Of a DNA stretch of 49,606 nucleotides, positions 30,637 through 40,073 are shown one piece after another; within the stretch, counting starts at the first letter, position 1, and every line of letters starts with the position of its first letter. The DNA comes from Methylocapsa sp050728695 (lineage in GTDB: Bacteria > Pseudomonadota > Alphaproteobacteria > Rhizobiales > Beijerinckiaceae). Under the pieces are notes generated by a model. It saw nothing but the letters and a program-made list of their open reading frames with translations. It ran no database searches and had not been told where the DNA came from. The DNA lies in the NCBI GenBank assembly GCA_050728695.1, contig JBOHJV010000002.1, forward strand, positions 1 to 49,606. Direction: 5' to 3'. The translations under genes were made by a program, and so were the position numbers.

Positions 30637-31121
30637 CACGACGCCCCGATCGCGAGCTTTAGCCGATAGATCGAAAGAGCCGCCCGCGCGGCATCGCCCC
30701 CCTTGTCGCCTTGCCGGGGATCCGCGCGCGAAACGGCTTGGGCCTCGTTGTCGACGGTCAATACGCCATTGCCAAACGCGAGCTTTCGCGTAACGGAAAT
30801 CTGCATCAAGGCGCGCGCGCTTTCGTTGGCGACGATCTCGAAATGGTGAGTCTCGCCGCGAATGACGCAACCGAGCGCCACCGCCCCGTCGAAAGAGCGC
30901 ATTGCGGCCGCGGCGTGATCGAGCGCGATCTCCAGGGCGGGTGGAATTTCGAGCGCGCCAGGCACGCCGACGAGGTCGAAGGAGGCTCCCGCCTTGGCAA
31001 ATGCGGCTTTCGCGCCCGTCAGCAGCATCGCGGCGATATCTTCGTAATAGCGTGCCTCGACAATGAGGAAGCGCGCGCCCCTTGCTTCGAGGAGGGGCGG
31101 AGACCGGCGCGGAATGGCCAT
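30636..31121 (-). CDS. ribH: 6,7-dimethyl-8-ribityllumazine synthase
   Basis: 161 residues. Penultimate enzyme of riboflavin synthesis. The motifs VGVPGALEIP and GCVIRGETHHFEIVANE carry the substrate and phosphate contacts, including the catalytic His; FGNGVLTVDNEAQA is also typical. First gene of the ribH-nusB-thiL operon visible here; no ribE or FMN riboswitch is found in the 440 bases upstream. Confidence 0.96.
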   Translation of the reverse strand: MAIPRRSPPLLEARGARFLIVEARYYEDIAAMLLTGAKAAFAKAGASFDLVGVPGALEIPPALEIALDHAAAAMRSFDGAVALGCVIRGETHHFEIVANESARALMQISVTRKLAFGNGVLTVDNEAQAVSRADPRQGDKGGDAARAALSIYRLKLAIGAS

Positions 31122-31130
31122 GATGCTAAC

Positions 31131-31538
31131 TCAATACGGGCGTGGGCAAGGCGGCTTCAAGTAACAAGCGAACCCTTCCGCGGCAAGCCCATGGCCGAGC
31201 TTGCCCGGAGTGCCGGCATACGGAAAGCGGGGCGTTTCAGCCCGCGTCGGCACGGCCGGCCGGAACCGTCGGACGCCACGTCCGGTGATGGGCTTCATCA
31301 GGACGGCGACGCTTTTCATCGTTTGGCCGGGATGGGCCGCGAGATGCGCGGCGTCGCAAACCCGTATGAAGCAGCCGTTCCATCCCTGCTTGGCGAAGCC
31401 TGGCAGGTATTGTCCGCAAGCGGCCACGGGCGCGAGCGCGGAGAGACCTCGATGCCGTCTATCGGTACTTGTCAGGAGCGCTCGCGAGCCGGCAAGGCCA
31501 GCAATCTGCCTGAGCCCGCCGCAAAGACGGCCATCCAC
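31131..31538 (-). CDS. Possible small protein, uncertain
   Basis: An open frame of 135 codons. The middle reads GWNGCFIRVCDAAHLAAHP followed by GQTMKSVAVLMKP, which I find reminiscent of small secreted alphaproteobacterial proteins with a C..R.YDAAHLA.HP.Q core. The N-terminal 40 codons look unlike a signal peptide, so the start may be internal or the 5' part frameshifted. No clear ribosome binding site. It may equally be non-coding; the rest of 31122-31564 holds nothing else. Confidence 0.35.
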   Translation of the reverse strand: MDGRLCGGLRQIAGLAGSRALLTSTDRRHRGLSALAPVAACGQYLPGFAKQGWNGCFIRVCDAAHLAAHPGQTMKSVAVLMKPITGRGVRRFRPAVPTRAETPRFPYAGTPGKLGHGLAAEGFACYLKPPCPRPY

Positions 31539-31564
31539 GCTTTCCGCTCACAGCGTCGCTGCCC

Positions 31565-31945
31565 TCACGCGGAAGCACGATAGCCATGCCGTAGTTTCGT
31601 CGAACGAATGATCCCGCGTGCCTCGCCATCATGACCTGCCGCGCATGCGTCGGCCGCGCGGCCGAGGTCAGTTTCTATTTGATCGTATACCGACCGGTTG
31701 ACATTTCCAGTGTGGACATCGGCGTCGAGCACGGTTTGATAGTGGTTGAGATCTTTGGTGCAGGCGGCGCCCTCCGGCAATTGCGGCCAGTTCGGCGGCG
31801 CCGGCGCCCGGGGCGCCACGGCAGCGACCGGTCCGGAGTAGCCAGCGGTTTGGCTGCAGGCGCAGAGGGCTATCGCGGCGAGAAAAATCCCCGTCGATAT
31901 GGATGCGGTGTTGAATATTGTTCCAAATCGGGACGTTTTTCGCAT
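31565..31945 (-). CDS. Small lipoprotein
   Basis: 126 residues. The signal peptide ends in a lipobox-like IALCAC-S, with Cys29 or so as the lipidation site. A proline-rich linker (VAPRAPAPPNWPQLP) leads to a helical domain, CTKDLNHYQTVLDADVHTGN, with two further Cys. Similar hypothetical proteins occur in Rhizobiales. Function unknown; probably periplasmic. Confidence 0.72.
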   Translation of the reverse strand: MRKTSRFGTIFNTASISTGIFLAAIALCACSQTAGYSGPVAAVAPRAPAPPNWPQLPEGAACTKDLNHYQTVLDADVHTGNVNRSVYDQIETDLGRAADACAAGHDGEARGIIRSTKLRHGYRASA

Positions 31946-32391
31946 AGCAAACTCCGCAAGACGCGCCCGGCTTGAGTTTCGCCGGACGCCATCGTGTCAG
32001 TACACATGCGGACAGGGATAATCAACCGGAATGGAGTTATCGCCGGAAACGCCGCGGGACATTTTCCGTGGTCCATGGGTGCCTCTGAAAGTCCGCTTCA
32101 TAATGTCCTCGGCGAGCGCCTAAGCAGGTTTTCGCTCGACGGTTCAAGCGCGGCGTCGGGCGAGAGTGCCGCGCCGTCAACCATGGCGGACTCCCGGATT
32201 ACAACCCTAACTAGCCGTCCAGCAATCCGGATTCGCGGGTCCATGCGGATCTCGGCGCAACCTGATTTTGGAAGTCCGATTTTGCGAGTCGGGGAGACGG
32301 AACGCCGATCGCCGATGGCGCTGTACCAAATACCAAGGGAGCAGCAATCGACGGAGGCTTCTGGCAAGAAGAGCGCTATCGAGCCCGCCGT
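31946..32391. other. Gene-free stretch, lipoprotein promoter region
   Basis: No supported gene. The minus-strand frame 32098-32367 lacks a ribosome binding site and family resemblance. The right part is the 3' flank of the protease gene; the left part must hold the lipoprotein promoter. Confidence 0.3.
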
Positions 32392-33810
32392 TCACCCGCT
32401 GATCACGGTGGTAATGACCTCGCCGCCGCGCCAGATCGTCAATTTCCAATAGTTGCGATGCTCGCTCGCCGCCGCTTCGAGTTCCCGCGTGGTGCTGATT
32501 GCCTTGTCGTTGATGGACATGATGACATCGCCTTTTTGAAAATTGACCATCGCCGCCCGCGAGCCGTCCTCGACGTCGCTGACGACGACGCCCTCGCTCG
32601 CGCCATGGAGGGATAATTCGTCCAAAACCGCCGGCGACAGATTGATCACGGTCACGCCGGAAAAGGGCGAGGATCCGGTGAGCTTGATTGGATCTCGGGC
32701 CGGAATTTCCGGGGCGGGCATCAGTTTGACCGCGGCAGTGCTCTCTTTGCCGTTGCGAATCAGGGTAAGGGACGCGGTGCCGCCAAGCGGTTTCGTGGCC
32801 ATCCGGTAGCCGAGTCCCTCGGGATCGTCGACGCCCTGGCCGTCGATGGCGGTGATCAGATCGCCGCGTCGCAACCCCGCATTTGCGGCCGGTCCGCCGG
32901 CGGAGAGATCGGCGACAAGCGCGCCGGACGGCCGGTCGAGGCCAAGCGAATCGGCGATTTCCCGGGACACCGCCTGCAGACTCGCGCCGAGCCAGGGGCG
33001 GCGCACCTGATGCCCTCCGCCCTTGGCGGCGGCGAGCACGATTTTCACCATATTGACTGGGATTGCAAAACCGATCCCGATTGAGCTTCCGGTTTGCGAA
33101 AAGATCGCGGAATTGATGCCGACGAGCTTGGCCCGCATATCGACGAGGGCGCCTCCCGAATTGCCCGGATTGATCGCTGCGTCGGTTTGAATAAAGAAAC
33201 CGTAATCGGATATTCCAACCTGGGTGCGCGCCAGCGCCGAGACGATTCCCTGCGTCACCGTCTGCCCGACTCCGAACGGATTACCGACGGCCAGCACGAT
33301 GTCGCCGACTTCGAGCGCGTCGGAATCGCCCAATTCCATCACCGGAAATTTCTCGCCCCCCTTCAATCGCAAGACCACGAGATCGGTTCGCTGATCGCGC
33401 AGGACAATCCCGGCCTCGAATTCCCGCCTATCGGCGAGCGCGACTTTTACGTCCGTCATGCCTTCGATGACGTGATAATTGGTGATGACGAGCCCCGACG
33501 CATCGACGAGGACACCGGAGCCAAGCGAGCGCGCGGTCCGGCCGCCTGGCCCGGTATTGCCGCCCTCGCCAAAGAAGTGCCGGAAAATCGGATCGTCGAG
33601 GAGCGGATTGTGCGGTCGCTTATCCGTCCGGGAGGCATAGACATTGACGACGGCGGGTTGCGCTTTCTTGACGACTGGAGCGAAGGACCAAAAAATGTCG
33701 TTTTGCGTCTGAGGCGGCTGCCGCGGCGGCTCGGCGCTCGCGGATGCCGCAAGGAGAACCAGCCCTAGAAACAAAGCGGCCCGGAGCAAACCAAGCAAGC
33801 GCGTGTTCAT
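32392..33810 (-). CDS. DegP/HtrA-type periplasmic serine protease
   Basis: 472 residues from ATG 33808-33810 (MNTRLLGLLRAALFLG); an in-frame ATG 33 bases upstream is possible. A signal peptide ends at ASASAE. The trypsin-like domain has the full triad: His in VITNYHVIE, Asp in QRTDLVVL, Ser in NPGNSGGAL. Two PDZ domains follow (about 280-370 and 385-470). It degrades or refolds misfolded envelope proteins. It lies downstream of rplQ on the same strand, an order common in Rhizobiales. Confidence 0.93.
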   Translation of the reverse strand: MNTRLLGLLRAALFLGLVLLAASASAEPPRQPPQTQNDIFWSFAPVVKKAQPAVVNVYASRTDKRPHNPLLDDPIFRHFFGEGGNTGPGGRTARSLGSGVLVDASGLVITNYHVIEGMTDVKVALADRREFEAGIVLRDQRTDLVVLRLKGGEKFPVMELGDSDALEVGDIVLAVGNPFGVGQTVTQGIVSALARTQVGISDYGFFIQTDAAINPGNSGGALVDMRAKLVGINSAIFSQTGSSIGIGFAIPVNMVKIVLAAAKGGGHQVRRPWLGASLQAVSREIADSLGLDRPSGALVADLSAGGPAANAGLRRGDLITAIDGQGVDDPEGLGYRMATKPLGGTASLTLIRNGKESTAAVKLMPAPEIPARDPIKLTGSSPFSGVTVINLSPAVLDELSLHGASEGVVVSDVEDGSRAAMVNFQKGDVIMSINDKAISTTRELEAAASEHRNYWKLTIWRGGEVITTVISG

Positions 33811-33917
33811 GGATCGTTCCAAGCCAGCGGGACTGACCTGCATAGGATTTACGCGAGAACCGGTTCGCGCCACGGCAATGCACAGCGCGTCTGCACGCCG
33901 ATCTCCGCGAATTATTC

Positions 33918-34337
33918 CTAAGCCGCCGCCTCTTCTTCGCCGCCCACAACCGGACCCGAATCCAGGCCCTTCGCATCGACATCGCGGTCGACAAATTCAA
34001 TGACCGCCATGGCGGCATCATCGCCATAGCGGAACCCCGCCTTCAAGACTCGCGTGTAGCCGCCATGCCGGTCCTTGTAGCGCGGCGCGAGAACGGCGAA
34101 AAGCTTGGCCACGAGCGTGGCGTCCTTGATTTGCGCGATGGCTTGGCGTCGCGCGTGCAGATCGCCGCGCTTGCCGAGCGTGACCAGCTTCTCGACGATA
34201 GGGCGCAAATCCTTTGCCTTCGGCAGCGTGGTGACGATCTGCTCGTGCTTAATCAGCGCTTGGCACATATTGGAAAACATCGCCTTGCGATGTTCGTGCG
34301 TGCGGCCGAAGCGGCGCTTGGCGTGTCCGTGATACAA
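33918..34337 (-). CDS. rplQ: 50S ribosomal protein L17 (TTG start)
   Basis: 139 residues from TTG at 34335-34337: this start gives the family N-terminus YHGHAKRRFGRTHEHRKAMF and has ggaga at ideal distance. ATG codons further upstream extend into sequence unlike L17. The core HEQIVTTLPKAKDLRPIVEK and the C-terminal FVDRDVDAKGLDSGPV are typical of alphaproteobacteria. Last gene of the alpha operon. Confidence 0.93.
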   Translation of the reverse strand: MYHGHAKRRFGRTHEHRKAMFSNMCQALIKHEQIVTTLPKAKDLRPIVEKLVTLGKRGDLHARRQAIAQIKDATLVAKLFAVLAPRYKDRHGGYTRVLKAGFRYGDDAAMAVIEFVDRDVDAKGLDSGPVVGGEEEAAA

Positions 34338-34431
34338 GGCGTTCTCCGTTATTTTCGCGGCCGCCGTTCCAAGGCGCGGCCGCATCAATTTGCTCACCTC
34401 GCCTTGGGCGAGTGGGGAGCGATAATCCGCT

Positions 34432-35448
34432 TCAGTAATGCTCCTCGAACCGCTTGGCGAGTTCATCGATATTGTCCGGCGGCCAGCCGCTGACGTCCAT
34501 CCCGAGATGGAGGCCCATTTGGGCCAGCACCTCCTTGATCTCGTTCAGCGATTTGCGCCCGAAATTCGGCGTGCGGAGCATTTCCGCCTCGCTCTTTTGA
34601 ATGAGATCTCCGATGTAGACGATATTGTCGTTCTTCAGGCAATTCGCCGAGCGCACCGAGAGCTCGAGCTCATCGACCTTTTTGAGGAGCGCCGGGTTGA
34701 AGGCGAGCTCGGGAATCGACGGTGTAGCCTCGACTCGGTGTGGCTCCTCGAAGTTGACGAAGACATTGAGCTGGTCTTGCAGGATACGCGCCGAAAAAGC
34801 GATCGCATCTTCGGGCGACAGCGATCCGTTGGTTTCCACTTGCATGGTAAGCTTGTCGTAATCGAGGATTTGCCCTTCCCGCGTATTCTCGATCCGGTAG
34901 CTTACTTTCTTGACCGGCGAGTAGAGACTATCGATCGGGATCAAGCCGATCGGCGCATCTTCCGTCCGGTTGCGGTCGGCCACGACGTAGCCCTTGCCGG
35001 TGCTGACCGTGAATTCCATGCGGATTTCGGCCCCTTCGTCGAGAGTACAAATGACAAGCTCCGGATTGAGGATCGAAATATCGCCGGTCGTGCCGATGTC
35101 GGCGGCGGTGACCTTGCCGGGACCCTGCTTCTTCAAAACCATTCGCTTGGGGCCATCGCCCGGCATCTTGAGGGCAATGTCCTTGACGTTGAGGACGATG
35201 TCGGTCACGTCCTCGCGCACGCCGGGGATCGACGAGAACTCGTGCAAGACGCCGTCGATATGGACCGAGGTTATCGCCGCGCCTTGCAGCGACGACAATA
35301 GAATGCGGCGGAGCGCATTGCCGAGGGTCAGGCCAAAGCCGCGCTCGAGCGGTTCCGCCACGATCGTGGCCAGGCGTCTTGGATCGTCGCCCCCGACCAC
35401 TTCGAGTTTGCCTGGCTTGATAAGCTCCTGCCAGTTCTTCTGAATCAC
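34432..35448 (-). CDS. rpoA: RNA polymerase alpha subunit (GTG start)
   Basis: 338 residues from GTG at 35446-35448 (VIQKNWQELIKPGKLE), with ggaaagg upstream; the frame is open further but unrelated. The N-terminal assembly domain has GFGLTLGNALRRILLSSLQG; the C-terminal domain (from about 255) has LELSVRSANCLKNDNI and LIQKSEAEMLRTPNFG for UP-element and activator contacts. Normal length. Confidence 0.97.
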   Translation of the reverse strand: MIQKNWQELIKPGKLEVVGGDDPRRLATIVAEPLERGFGLTLGNALRRILLSSLQGAAITSVHIDGVLHEFSSIPGVREDVTDIVLNVKDIALKMPGDGPKRMVLKKQGPGKVTAADIGTTGDISILNPELVICTLDEGAEIRMEFTVSTGKGYVVADRNRTEDAPIGLIPIDSLYSPVKKVSYRIENTREGQILDYDKLTMQVETNGSLSPEDAIAFSARILQDQLNVFVNFEEPHRVEATPSIPELAFNPALLKKVDELELSVRSANCLKNDNIVYIGDLIQKSEAEMLRTPNFGRKSLNEIKEVLAQMGLHLGMDVSGWPPDNIDELAKRFEEHY

Positions 35449-35504
35449 GACGGGACCTTTCCTTGAAGCAAATCGGCTGACGCAACGGTGTCGAGAATGC
35501 TTTC

Positions 35505-35894
35505 CTAAACACGCCGCCGCTTGGGCGGCCGGCAACCATTGTGCGGAATAGGCGTAACATCGCGAATCGAGGTCACCGTGAAGCCCGCGGCTTGAAGAGC
35601 CCGCAACGCCGATTCCCGGCCGGAACCCGGTCCCGAAACCTCGACATCGAGCGTCCGCATGCCATGTTCGGCCGCCTTTCTGGCGCAATCCTCGGCCGCC
35701 ATCTGGGCCGCATAAGGCGTCGATTTGCGCGACCCCTTGAACCCCATGGTCCCCGCCGACGACCACGAAATTGTGTTGCCCTGCGCGTCGGTGATCGTAA
35801 TCATGGTATTATTAAAGGTCGAATTGACGTGCGCGACGCCGGACGCAATGTTCTTGCGCTCGCGGCGGCGAACCCGGGTAGTCTCTTTTGCCAT
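35505..35894 (-). CDS. rpsK: 30S ribosomal protein S11
   Basis: 129 residues, MAKETTRVRRRERKNI at the start, then VAHVNSTFNNTMITITD and the C-terminal PIPHNGCRPPKRRRV that binds the 16S platform. Only gene of the operon with an ATG start that is beyond doubt. Confidence 0.97.
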   Translation of the reverse strand: MAKETTRVRRRERKNIASGVAHVNSTFNNTMITITDAQGNTISWSSAGTMGFKGSRKSTPYAAQMAAEDCARKAAEHGMRTLDVEVSGPGSGRESALRALQAAGFTVTSIRDVTPIPHNGCRPPKRRRV

Positions 35895-36011
35895 TATCCA
35901 ATTCCTTCAAACGCCCCCGTCACGCCAGGCGCTCGGGACCATCATCGATTGTCGGCGGCGATTGCTTGGCCGGTCACTTGGCGGCGAACGCCATGACAAC
36001 TTTACTCGAAA

Positions 36012-36380
36012 TTACTTCTTCTTGCCGGCGATGGGCTTGGCCTTGCCTTTGCGAGTCCGCGCGTTGGTGTGGGTGCGCTGGCCGCGCACGGGCAATTGCC
36101 GCCGGTGGCGCAGCCCACGGTAGCATCCAAGATCCATCAGGCGCTTGATGTGAATCGCAACCTCGCGGCGAAGATCGCCCTCGACCATGTAATCGCGGTC
36201 GATCGCCTCGCGAATCTGCAAGACTTCCGCGTCGGTTAGCTCGGCGACGCGCCGCCCGGAGGGAATATTTACTCTTGTGCAAATTTCCTTGGCCTTCGTC
36301 GGGCCAATGCCGTGTATATATTGCAGCGAGACGATGACGCGCTTGTTGGTTGGAATGTTGACTCCGGCGATACGAGCCAA
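36012..36380 (-). CDS. rpsM: 30S ribosomal protein S13 (probable TTG start)
   Basis: 122 residues from TTG at 36378-36380, which reproduces the universal N-terminus (M)ARIAGVNIPTNKR and has ggag nine bases upstream. An ATG twelve bases earlier would add METEV-type residues and lacks a ribosome binding site. The helix-two-turns-helix motif YIHGIGPTKAKEIC and basic tail GQRTHTNARTRKGKAK are intact. It is the first alpha-operon gene; secY and adk, its usual upstream neighbours, are absent. Confidence 0.93.
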   Translation of the reverse strand: MARIAGVNIPTNKRVIVSLQYIHGIGPTKAKEICTRVNIPSGRRVAELTDAEVLQIREAIDRDYMVEGDLRREVAIHIKRLMDLGCYRGLRHRRQLPVRGQRTHTNARTRKGKAKPIAGKKK

Positions 36381-37065
36381 GACCTCTGTCTCCATGTGTG
36401 CCGAGCTACGCGAAAGCTTCGCGGCGGAAGAATTTGTCCCGCGTTCCGCAAAGGCCGACCCTGGGGGATACCTGGCAAAGCCCGCCCTTGGGCAACGCAA
36501 CGGCCCCCGGAACCTTGTCTCAAGCAGGGAAAAGGCGTCCTTAGCCGATCGCGCGCGCGGCGTCAACTGGCCGTTTGCCCCGGCGATACCGACCCGGCTG
36601 CATCAAGGGACGCCGGGAAGCAAGGCTTGGAGTCTCATTTCGGCAACCGGTGAAGCCGGCAGTCGGGCGTGGCCGTAGACGCAGCCCGTGTCACACGCGC
36701 CCTGAGGCGATCAGTTACTTTGGCCACGACCTCACGCGGTCGTCGTTGCGAATAGCAAACGTGTGCTCAAGGCGATTCACGATGCGGTCGAGGGCTCAGT
36801 GGGCTCTCTCGCACCCGCCGGCCGGCCCGTTGCCTCCGGCCGTAAACCGATCGAAAGTCTGAATTTGGTGCAACGCGGACTCTTAAATTGAAAGTGTTTT
36901 GACGTTGGAAGCGACTTGACTAATGCCGATGACCGCGCTCATGCTTATTTGCTGGGAAATTGTCCTCGCGCACGGCCGTTCCTCAATCGCCCGCCTTCTG
37001 GCTCGGCTCTCCGTTTCCGGAGGCGACAAACCAGATCCAATACCAAAACTCTAGGGAGGACGCCA
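36381..37065. promoter_or_regulatory. Divergent region between rpsM and a secreted protein gene
   Basis: No supported gene in 685 bases. It must hold the alpha-operon promoter (leftward). Rightward, TTGACG (36899-36904) and TAATGC (36921-36926) with a 16-base spacer form a possible sigma-70 promoter for the gene at 37066. Frames such as 36575-36862 look non-coding. Confidence 0.35.
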
Positions 37066-37473
37066 ATGTCACTCAAAACTCTTTCATTGACCGCCGCCGT
37101 TTTTCTTAGCTTCGGAACGGCCGCACACGCGGCGGAAGCGACAGCTCCCGCCAGCCTTCTGGCTTCGCCGTTGATTTACGGATCGCCAAAGCAAGTTACA
37201 GCCAATTGTTCGATCACCAATTCGGGCTTTCCGCCGGTGACGATATCCGCCGCCCAAATCGATGATTCGACTGGTTTGTCTTTCGCGTTAAAGGCCAACT
37301 CGTGCACCGGCACGCTCAACCCCGGGCTCAGCTGCGGAATGGTCGCTAACATCTTCCCCGGCGCGACATATTCCTGCAAGGCGTTCATCTCACCGAGCAA
37401 GGAATTCGTTCGCGGATCGCTGGAACTGCGCGACAACGTTCCTAACGTTATCCAAAATATTCCGCTCCAGTAA
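37066..37473 (+). CDS. Small secreted protein, unknown
   Basis: 135 residues from ATG 37066, which has the strong ribosome binding site agggagg. A signal peptide ends at AHA-AEA. The mature part has four Cys (NCSITN, NSCTG, LSCGM, YSCKA) that could form two disulfides, and alternating beta-like strands. No family recognised. Monocistronic, divergent from the ribosomal operon. Confidence 0.7.
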   Translation: MSLKTLSLTAAVFLSFGTAAHAAEATAPASLLASPLIYGSPKQVTANCSITNSGFPPVTISAAQIDDSTGLSFALKANSCTGTLNPGLSCGMVANIFPGATYSCKAFISPSKEFVRGSLELRDNVPNVIQNIPLQ

Positions 37474-37737
37474 CCGGTCCATGAATTCAACACACCGATG
37501 GCGAGATCGTCAGCGGCGCTGCGCTTCGCGACCGAACCGGCGTCGTGTCGCGATGGATACTTGTTAAGCTGAGGCCGCGTGGCGCGGATCGCGCTTCCCA
37601 ATATATGCGGATCGCGCTTTTCAATATATAAAGTGGATAAAGATTAAACTCACTCCTGCTGCAGGTTCGGCCGGTTTCCCGGATTGAGGCGCGCATCGAG
37701 ACGACTGTCCGCACCGCGCCACGGCGCGTCTTTTTTC

Positions 37738-38997
37738 TCAACGCGGATGGTTGGCCGCTTGCGGGATTGTGCGCGCGTGCGATGTGACGCGCTCGCGCCG
37801 CACGCCGAGACCCATGAGCCGGGCAGGCAGGCGGCGCAGGACCGGAAGATAGATAAAGAGCCGCATGAACCACGGCGGCACGGTTTTGCCGGTGCCGCCG
37901 AGGAAACGGGAAATCAAGCTTTTTTGCAGAACAACCTGCATGGCTTGGACGACCTTGGTCGGCCATTCTCGCCGCTTTTGCACTTGCGCCAAAAGCTGAT
38001 CGCTCAGCGGTCCCTTCTCGGACAGCGGCCCGGCGAGAATATTGGCGGCCGCGATCGCGTCCTGAATTGCGAGATTGATGCCAACGCCGCCGATCGGCGA
38101 CATCGCATGCGCGGCGTCGCCGATGCACAAAAGCCCCGGCTTGTGCCAAAGCGGCAGCCGGTCGACCGCGACGGTTAGGAGCTTGACGTCATCGAAGCTT
38201 TGGAGGCCGTCAACGCGATCCGCGAGAAACGGAGCGAGCGACGCAATATGGTCGCGCAGGGAGCCTAAGCCTTGCGCCTTGAGCCGGTCGGCAGATCCCT
38301 TGGCTATCACATAAGCGCACTGCCAATATTCGCCGCGATCGAACAAAGCCAGGATATGGCCGGCGTCGGCTCGGAAGAGAAGCATGCCAGTCTCGGTGGT
38401 CCGGCGCGAAAGCTTGAACCAAAGCACATCCATCGGCGCGCCTATGTCAAGTGGCATGAAGCCTGCTTCTCTCCGCACCAAGGAATGACGTCCGTCGGCG
38501 CCGATCGTCAGATCCGCGCGGATCGTCAATTGACCATCCTTGGTTTTCACGGTGACGCCCGCGACTCGTCCTTCCTCATCGATGAGGCCATCCACTTCGG
38601 CCGACATCAACAGCCGGAAGCAGGGGTATTGCTTGGCTCTTTCGGCCAAGAAATCCAAAAAATCCCATTGCGGCATGAGCGCCACGAACTTCGCTTGCAC
38701 CGGCAGATGCGAGAAATCGACAATCGGAATCGTGACATCGCCGATTTTGGCTTCGGCTACCCGTACTTCCTGATGCGGCAGTTTTAGGAAATCTTCCAAA
38801 AGTCCTAGCTCGTGCATCGCCTCGAGCGTCGAGGGATGGATTGTGTCGCCGCGAAAATCGCGCAGAAAATCGGCATGCTTTTCGAGAACGATCGTGTCGA
38901 CGCCGGCGCGGGCAAGGAGAAACCCGAGCATCATCCCGGCGGGTCCGCCGCCGGCGATGCAGCAGCGGCAGGAGATTGTTTGCGGGGTCTCGTCCAT
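37738..38997 (-). CDS. FAD-dependent monooxygenase, UbiH/PHBH class
   Basis: 419 residues. A class A flavoprotein hydroxylase: GGGPAGMMLGFLLARAG binds the ADP part of FAD, IGADGRHSLVRR is the DG motif and CIGDAAHAMSPIGGVGINL the GD motif. Such enzymes hydroxylate aromatic rings using NAD(P)H and O2. The C-terminal 60 residues are hydrophobic and basic and may touch the membrane. Not assignable to a ubiquinone step by sequence alone. Monocistronic. Confidence 0.85.
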   Translation of the reverse strand: MDETPQTISCRCCIAGGGPAGMMLGFLLARAGVDTIVLEKHADFLRDFRGDTIHPSTLEAMHELGLLEDFLKLPHQEVRVAEAKIGDVTIPIVDFSHLPVQAKFVALMPQWDFLDFLAERAKQYPCFRLLMSAEVDGLIDEEGRVAGVTVKTKDGQLTIRADLTIGADGRHSLVRREAGFMPLDIGAPMDVLWFKLSRRTTETGMLLFRADAGHILALFDRGEYWQCAYVIAKGSADRLKAQGLGSLRDHIASLAPFLADRVDGLQSFDDVKLLTVAVDRLPLWHKPGLLCIGDAAHAMSPIGGVGINLAIQDAIAAANILAGPLSEKGPLSDQLLAQVQKRREWPTKVVQAMQVVLQKSLISRFLGGTGKTVPPWFMRLFIYLPVLRRLPARLMGLGVRRERVTSHARTIPQAANHPR

Positions 38998-39277
38998 GGC
39001 CCACCTTCCGTCAAACGCTATCGCAACACAATGCGCCGGAAGTCAAGGAAATGCTAAGGGCGCGCGGCCCCTCGGCACTCCCTTGAACCCCCAACTTCGC
39101 TCGTCCGATTGCCTGCTTCTGAACCTGAGTCAACCACGGGCCGGCATCGACACAATTTCTTGCGCGCTACCCGAGATGAAAATAAGCAAGTGTTTGGACC
39201 TCGCGGTATGATTTTTGTCATCCCTTGGTCCGACCTGCCAACAGAAAACCGATGTCGTCTGAAATAAGGAAAGCGCG

Positions 39278-39475
39278 ATGAGAAACATCAAATTTGCATT
39301 GCTTACAGTCGGCATTCTCGCTGCCTTGATAGGGTTGATTTGGATCGGGCAGGGTACGGGCTATTTTCCCTATCCAGGCCGCAGCTTCATGATCAATCAG
39401 ATGCCGTGGGCGTATCGCGGCGTAATCCTAGCTGTCCTCGGCCTCATCTCGGTCGCCATTTCACGGCGAATTTGA
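39278..39475 (+). CDS. Small two-helix membrane protein
   Basis: 65 residues. Two membrane helices (about 6-24 and 45-61) separated by GQGTGYFPYPGRSFMINQMP. aaggaaag precedes the ATG. It resembles a short, widely kept Rhizobiales family of unknown function with the same GQGTG and SFM elements. Confidence 0.75.
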   Translation: MRNIKFALLTVGILAALIGLIWIGQGTGYFPYPGRSFMINQMPWAYRGVILAVLGLISVAISRRI

Positions 39476-39650
39476 AGTCGGCAATCATGGGCGTCGCTTG
39501 CGCTACTGGATGTAACGCCCGCTCTCTGGTGTTCGCAAAGTTCGCTCCTGCCGCGGCGCGGACGAAATCCGCCGCCGCGAACGGCGATCTGAATCCCGGA
39601 CAGTGAGTAATGACGGTCTTCTATCCAGCAAATTCGGGAATGAAGCAAAT

Positions 39651-40073
39651 TTATCTCGGGTACGACGACAGAACCATAAGATTTAAGTAATGGTGGACAA
39701 AACCCAATAGCCCATGAAAACAAAAACTCCCAAAGACGACCGCAATTATAAGGACGATTATGTGGACAGCGGATCGAGATTCTATTTTTACAAAATTATA
39801 TATGGCGGATACTAAAAAAACAACGCCAAAACCCAAGGGGATCGTTGAATAGGTCAAAGCGTCCTCCTTGGGAATATCCAAAACTCTCCAAGGATGGACG
39901 AGCACAAGGAAAAAAAAGTGGCTCAAAAAGCTAACGACGGTAAGCGCGGAACTTATGGCAAGCGCTCTCTCGGGAGAGCGCGGAAAGAGCGGGAAAGCCG
40001 TCACCGGTATCTTGGGCGCGCCACCGCCGGCCTGCCCTCGGCGCTCGCTGCTGCCGTTTCGTGCCTTTGCCAT
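39651..40073 (-). CDS. Membrane protein, unknown
   Basis: 140 residues with a basic N-terminus and about four membrane segments (near 40-60, 75-92, 100-117 and 118-135). ctgggga lies upstream of the ATG. No family recognised. Base composition is more AT-rich than its neighbours (poly-A and T stretches at 39770-39920), hinting at recent acquisition. Confidence 0.6.
   Translation of the reverse strand: MAKARNGSSERRGQAGGGAPKIPVTAFPLFPRSPERALAISSALTVVSFLSHFFFLVLVHPWRVLDIPKEDALTYSTIPLGFGVVFLVSAIYNFVKIESRSAVHIIVLIIAVVFGSFCFHGLLGFVHHYLNLMVLSSYPR

Noticed and set aside
31201..31611. Plus-strand 136-codon frame upstream of ribH
   Set aside because: No ribosome binding site; composition follows GC bias.
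32098..32367. Minus-strand frame between protease and lipoprotein
   Set aside because: No start context and no recognisable domain.
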